DNA of 8,435 nucleotides, from positions 1 through 8,435 of the forward strand of contig DBIH01000237.1 of the NCBI GenBank assembly GCA_002296885.1, in the 5' to 3' direction. The notes under the pieces are model-generated. The model did not search any database. It was given only the letters and a program-made list of their open reading frames with translations, and was not told the DNA's origin. The stretch is from Flavobacterium sp. UBA807 (GTDB lineage: Bacteria > Bacteroidota > Bacteroidia > Flavobacteriales > Flavobacteriaceae). A program made the translations under genes and the position numbers. The first letter of the stretch is position 1; every line of letters begins with the position of its first letter. Shown here piece by piece: positions 6,900-8,435 of this stretch.

Positions 6900-7930
6900 C
6901 TCAAAACAATAAACTCCAAAAGCAACTCGAATTAACCAACGAACAGACATCACCCTTGTTTCGTATCATGTGGATACAGAACAAGGAAGACCAGTACAGA
7001 AAACATTTTGAGAATAACATCTGTGCCTTTCATATCGGAAATGGTTTTGTCCTATCGGTGGCACATAATTTAAAGGTGGAAGCCAACATTTTCAAATCAA
7101 TTGATAATGCTATGTACCTTACCGATATTTTTCCGCTCCTTAATACAGAACAGCGACAGCTTTTTGAAAACTGTTATCCGTTAGAGTTGGGAAACCAAAA
7201 GCGTTACGCCAATATTACAAATCCAAATGATTATCAGAATATAATAAATCTACTGAGGCAAATCAACTTTGATACACGCTGGACAAGCCTGATGGAACGC
7301 GGCATTGCAAAACCACATCTCGTAATTCAATTCAAGGATAATTTGTTTTATAACAACTCCGATTTATCTGCTTATTTTGATGCTACTACCTATTTTCCTG
7401 AACCTGGCATCAACCGTCATACCTTTTTGGTAGAAGTGGAACTTGTTGAAGCCTTTTACAGTGAAGATATTGCTTTTTACAGAATTATTAACACACCTCA
7501 GGCAGTGATTGATGCTTTGCCAAGCCTTGAAGTTGATTACAGTATTCTTGATGATAATCAGGAGAATTATTACTGCCTGCAAAGCTCGCCAACAAGTGAA
7601 ATCGGAAAGCTACTAAACAAAGCACAGATTGAAGGATTTACGGAACATTTTTCGATTTTTCAGGAGCGAATTGGTGGCAACTATAATTTTGAAGGATTGC
7701 GTTATCTGATAAAAGGCTATTTCAGATTTGGTTCTTCGGGCGCACCTTATGTCGTTTATGATGCCAAAACAAACAGCTTCAAAGTAAACGCCATTCAGAG
7801 TGAAGCCTGCCCAATACAACTTTCCATCAACAACCAGCGTGATGGCAATTTTCAATACATTAATGCAATTGCCTCACCTTTACAGATTATACAGGAACGA
7901 CTTGAACAACATATCAAAGCATTAACTTAA
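6896..7930 (+). CDS. Cytosolic trypsin-like (chymotrypsin-fold) serine protease, atypical
   Basis: This 344-residue protein retains a recognisable S1-type triad. His57 lies in GNGFVLSVAHNL (48-59), the usual GTGFxxTAAHC site. Asp191 lies in EDIAFYRI (190-197), the DIALxxL site. Ser281 lies in FGSSGAP (278-284), the GDSGGP site. The Asp-Ser spacing (90 residues) is close to chymotrypsin's 93, whereas His-Asp spans 134 residues instead of about 45, implying an insertion of roughly 90 residues. Ser280 replaces the Asp that normally precedes the nucleophile and forms the activating salt bridge. There is no signal peptide or membrane helix, so it should be cytosolic, unusual for this fold. The gene is translationally coupled to DUF2809 and followed after 11 bp by a membrane protein gene. 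The target is unknown. The protease assignment is by motif; loss of activity is possible. Confidence 0.72.
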   Translation: MTQNNKLQKQLELTNEQTSPLFRIMWIQNKEDQYRKHFENNICAFHIGNGFVLSVAHNLKVEANIFKSIDNAMYLTDIFPLLNTEQRQLFENCYPLELGNQKRYANITNPNDYQNIINLLRQINFDTRWTSLMERGIAKPHLVIQFKDNLFYNNSDLSAYFDATTYFPEPGINRHTFLVEVELVEAFYSEDIAFYRIINTPQAVIDALPSLEVDYSILDDNQENYYCLQSSPTSEIGKLLNKAQIEGFTEHFSIFQERIGGNYNFEGLRYLIKGYFRFGSSGAPYVVYDAKTNSFKVNAIQSEACPIQLSINNQRDGNFQYINAIASPLQIIQERLEQHIKALT

Positions 7931-7941
7931 ATCAATACGTT

Positions 7942-8346
7942 ATGGGAAATTTGATTTTTTATCTTATTGGTTTTTTTGTGGTGGTCTATATCGCCCGTAC
8001 ATTAGGCGAAAAAGCAATGAAACATCTCGACACTGAACAGAAAGCCGGACTTATCGACTTATTTTCAAAACAGCGAAGATATGGCTCCGCCATAATACTC
8101 TGTCTTGTCATTTTGTTTTTAATAGTATTACAGTTCAAACTGGTAACACCATTAGTAGCATTTTCTACTTATTTTGTGGTAATGATTAGCTATATGTTAT
8201 TCAAGTACTATAAAACGTATACGAAATTAACCGAAAACAATTATCCTCCCGAATACATCAACAAAATAGTGTTTGCCTCGCTTTTGGCAACACTCGGAGT
8301 CGTTACTTTCTTTGCATTGATTTATTATGAGTTTTTAATGAAATAA
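7942..8346 (+). CDS. Small four-helix membrane protein, unknown function
   Basis: This is a 134-residue hydrophobic protein that I do not recognise. Predicted helices lie at about residues 3-19, 47-64, 68-87 and 108-128. A charged loop (GEKAMKHLDTEQKAGLIDLFSKQRR, 22-46) separates helix 1 from helix 2, and a polar loop (KYYKTYTKLTENNYPPEY, 88-105) precedes helix 4. With four helices both termini and both of these loops should lie on the same face; by the positive-inside rule (KQRR, KYYK) that face is probably the cytosol. It starts 11 bp after the protease stop and ends 4 bp before the terminator stem-flank, so it is the last gene of the cluster. It could anchor or sense for the cytosolic protease, which is speculation from gene order. 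Confidence 0.78.
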   Translation: MGNLIFYLIGFFVVVYIARTLGEKAMKHLDTEQKAGLIDLFSKQRRYGSAIILCLVILFLIVLQFKLVTPLVAFSTYFVVMISYMLFKYYKTYTKLTENNYPPEYINKIVFASLLATLGVVTFFALIYYEFLMK

Positions 8347-8373
8347 AAAAGACACTTTAAAAGTGTCTTTTTT
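8345..8373. terminator. Bidirectional intrinsic terminator
   Basis: A perfect stem GACACTT-TAA-AAGTGTC (8351-8367) is flanked by A6 on the left and T6 on the right, giving a hairpin followed by a U-run in both directions. It sits between the stop of the last plus-strand gene (8346) and the stop of the convergent minus-strand gene (8379), serving both. Confidence 0.92.
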
Positions 8374-8378
8374 ATTAT

Positions 8379-8435
8379 TTAGTATTTCAACAATTCCAGA
8401 AGCGTTTCTTCAAACCGTTCTTTAGGCAGGTATTG
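8379..8435 (-). CDS. C-terminal tail of an unidentified convergent gene, cut by window edge
   Basis: On the minus strand the last 57 bases read open for 18 codons (ending ERFEETLLELLKY) to a TAA at 8381-8379, immediately before the shared terminator. The amphipathic, charged composition, in-frame stop and terminator placement make a real gene end likely. Too little is present to name the product. Confidence 0.6.
   Translation of the reverse strand, partial: QYLPKERFEETLLELLKY

Noticed and set aside
7364..7855. Minus-strand open frames of 72 and 80 codons
   Set aside because: They are shadows of the trypsin-like protease gene with no signals of their own.

Overview
The window looks like a low-GC chromosomal segment from a member of Bacteroidota, most likely Flavobacteriaceae (Flavobacterium-like). 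The evidence is a SusB-type GH97 glucosidase beside a sugar permease, a perfect TAnnTTTG -7 box, absence of clear Shine-Dalgarno sequences, and AT-rich spacers. The genus is an inference from gene content and style.

Layout. (1) Positions 1-3106, minus strand: a secreted GH97 alpha-glucosidase followed after 12 bp by an FHS/FucP-family sugar permease that runs off the left edge. This is a small glucoside-use operon: periplasmic release of glucose, then uptake. (2) Positions 3141-4420, minus strand: a single-gene unit for a lysine-forming saccharopine dehydrogenase / alanine dehydrogenase superfamily enzyme, closed by an intrinsic terminator. (3) Positions 4421-4787: a divergent intergenic region holding a compact block of nested hairpins, a second palindromic REP-like stretch and a recognisable Bacteroidota promoter. 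(4) Positions 4809-8346, plus strand: five closely packed genes encoding a lipoprotein serine hydrolase (beta-lactamase fold), a small four-helix membrane protein, a DUF2809 membrane protein, a cytosolic trypsin-like protease with an unusual nucleophile motif, and another small four-helix membrane protein. (5) Positions 8345-8435: a strong bidirectional terminator shared with the tail of a convergent minus-strand gene that is cut by the window edge.

Regions 1 and 2 are recognisable metabolic genes. The least understood part is 5989-8346, where an intracellular chymotrypsin-fold protease is translationally coupled to a DUF2809 membrane protein and followed directly by another small membrane protein. 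No published system is recognised there. A membrane-linked proteolytic module, possibly stress- or defence-related, is a hypothesis only. No RNA genes, CRISPR arrays, insertion sequences or integrase genes were found.
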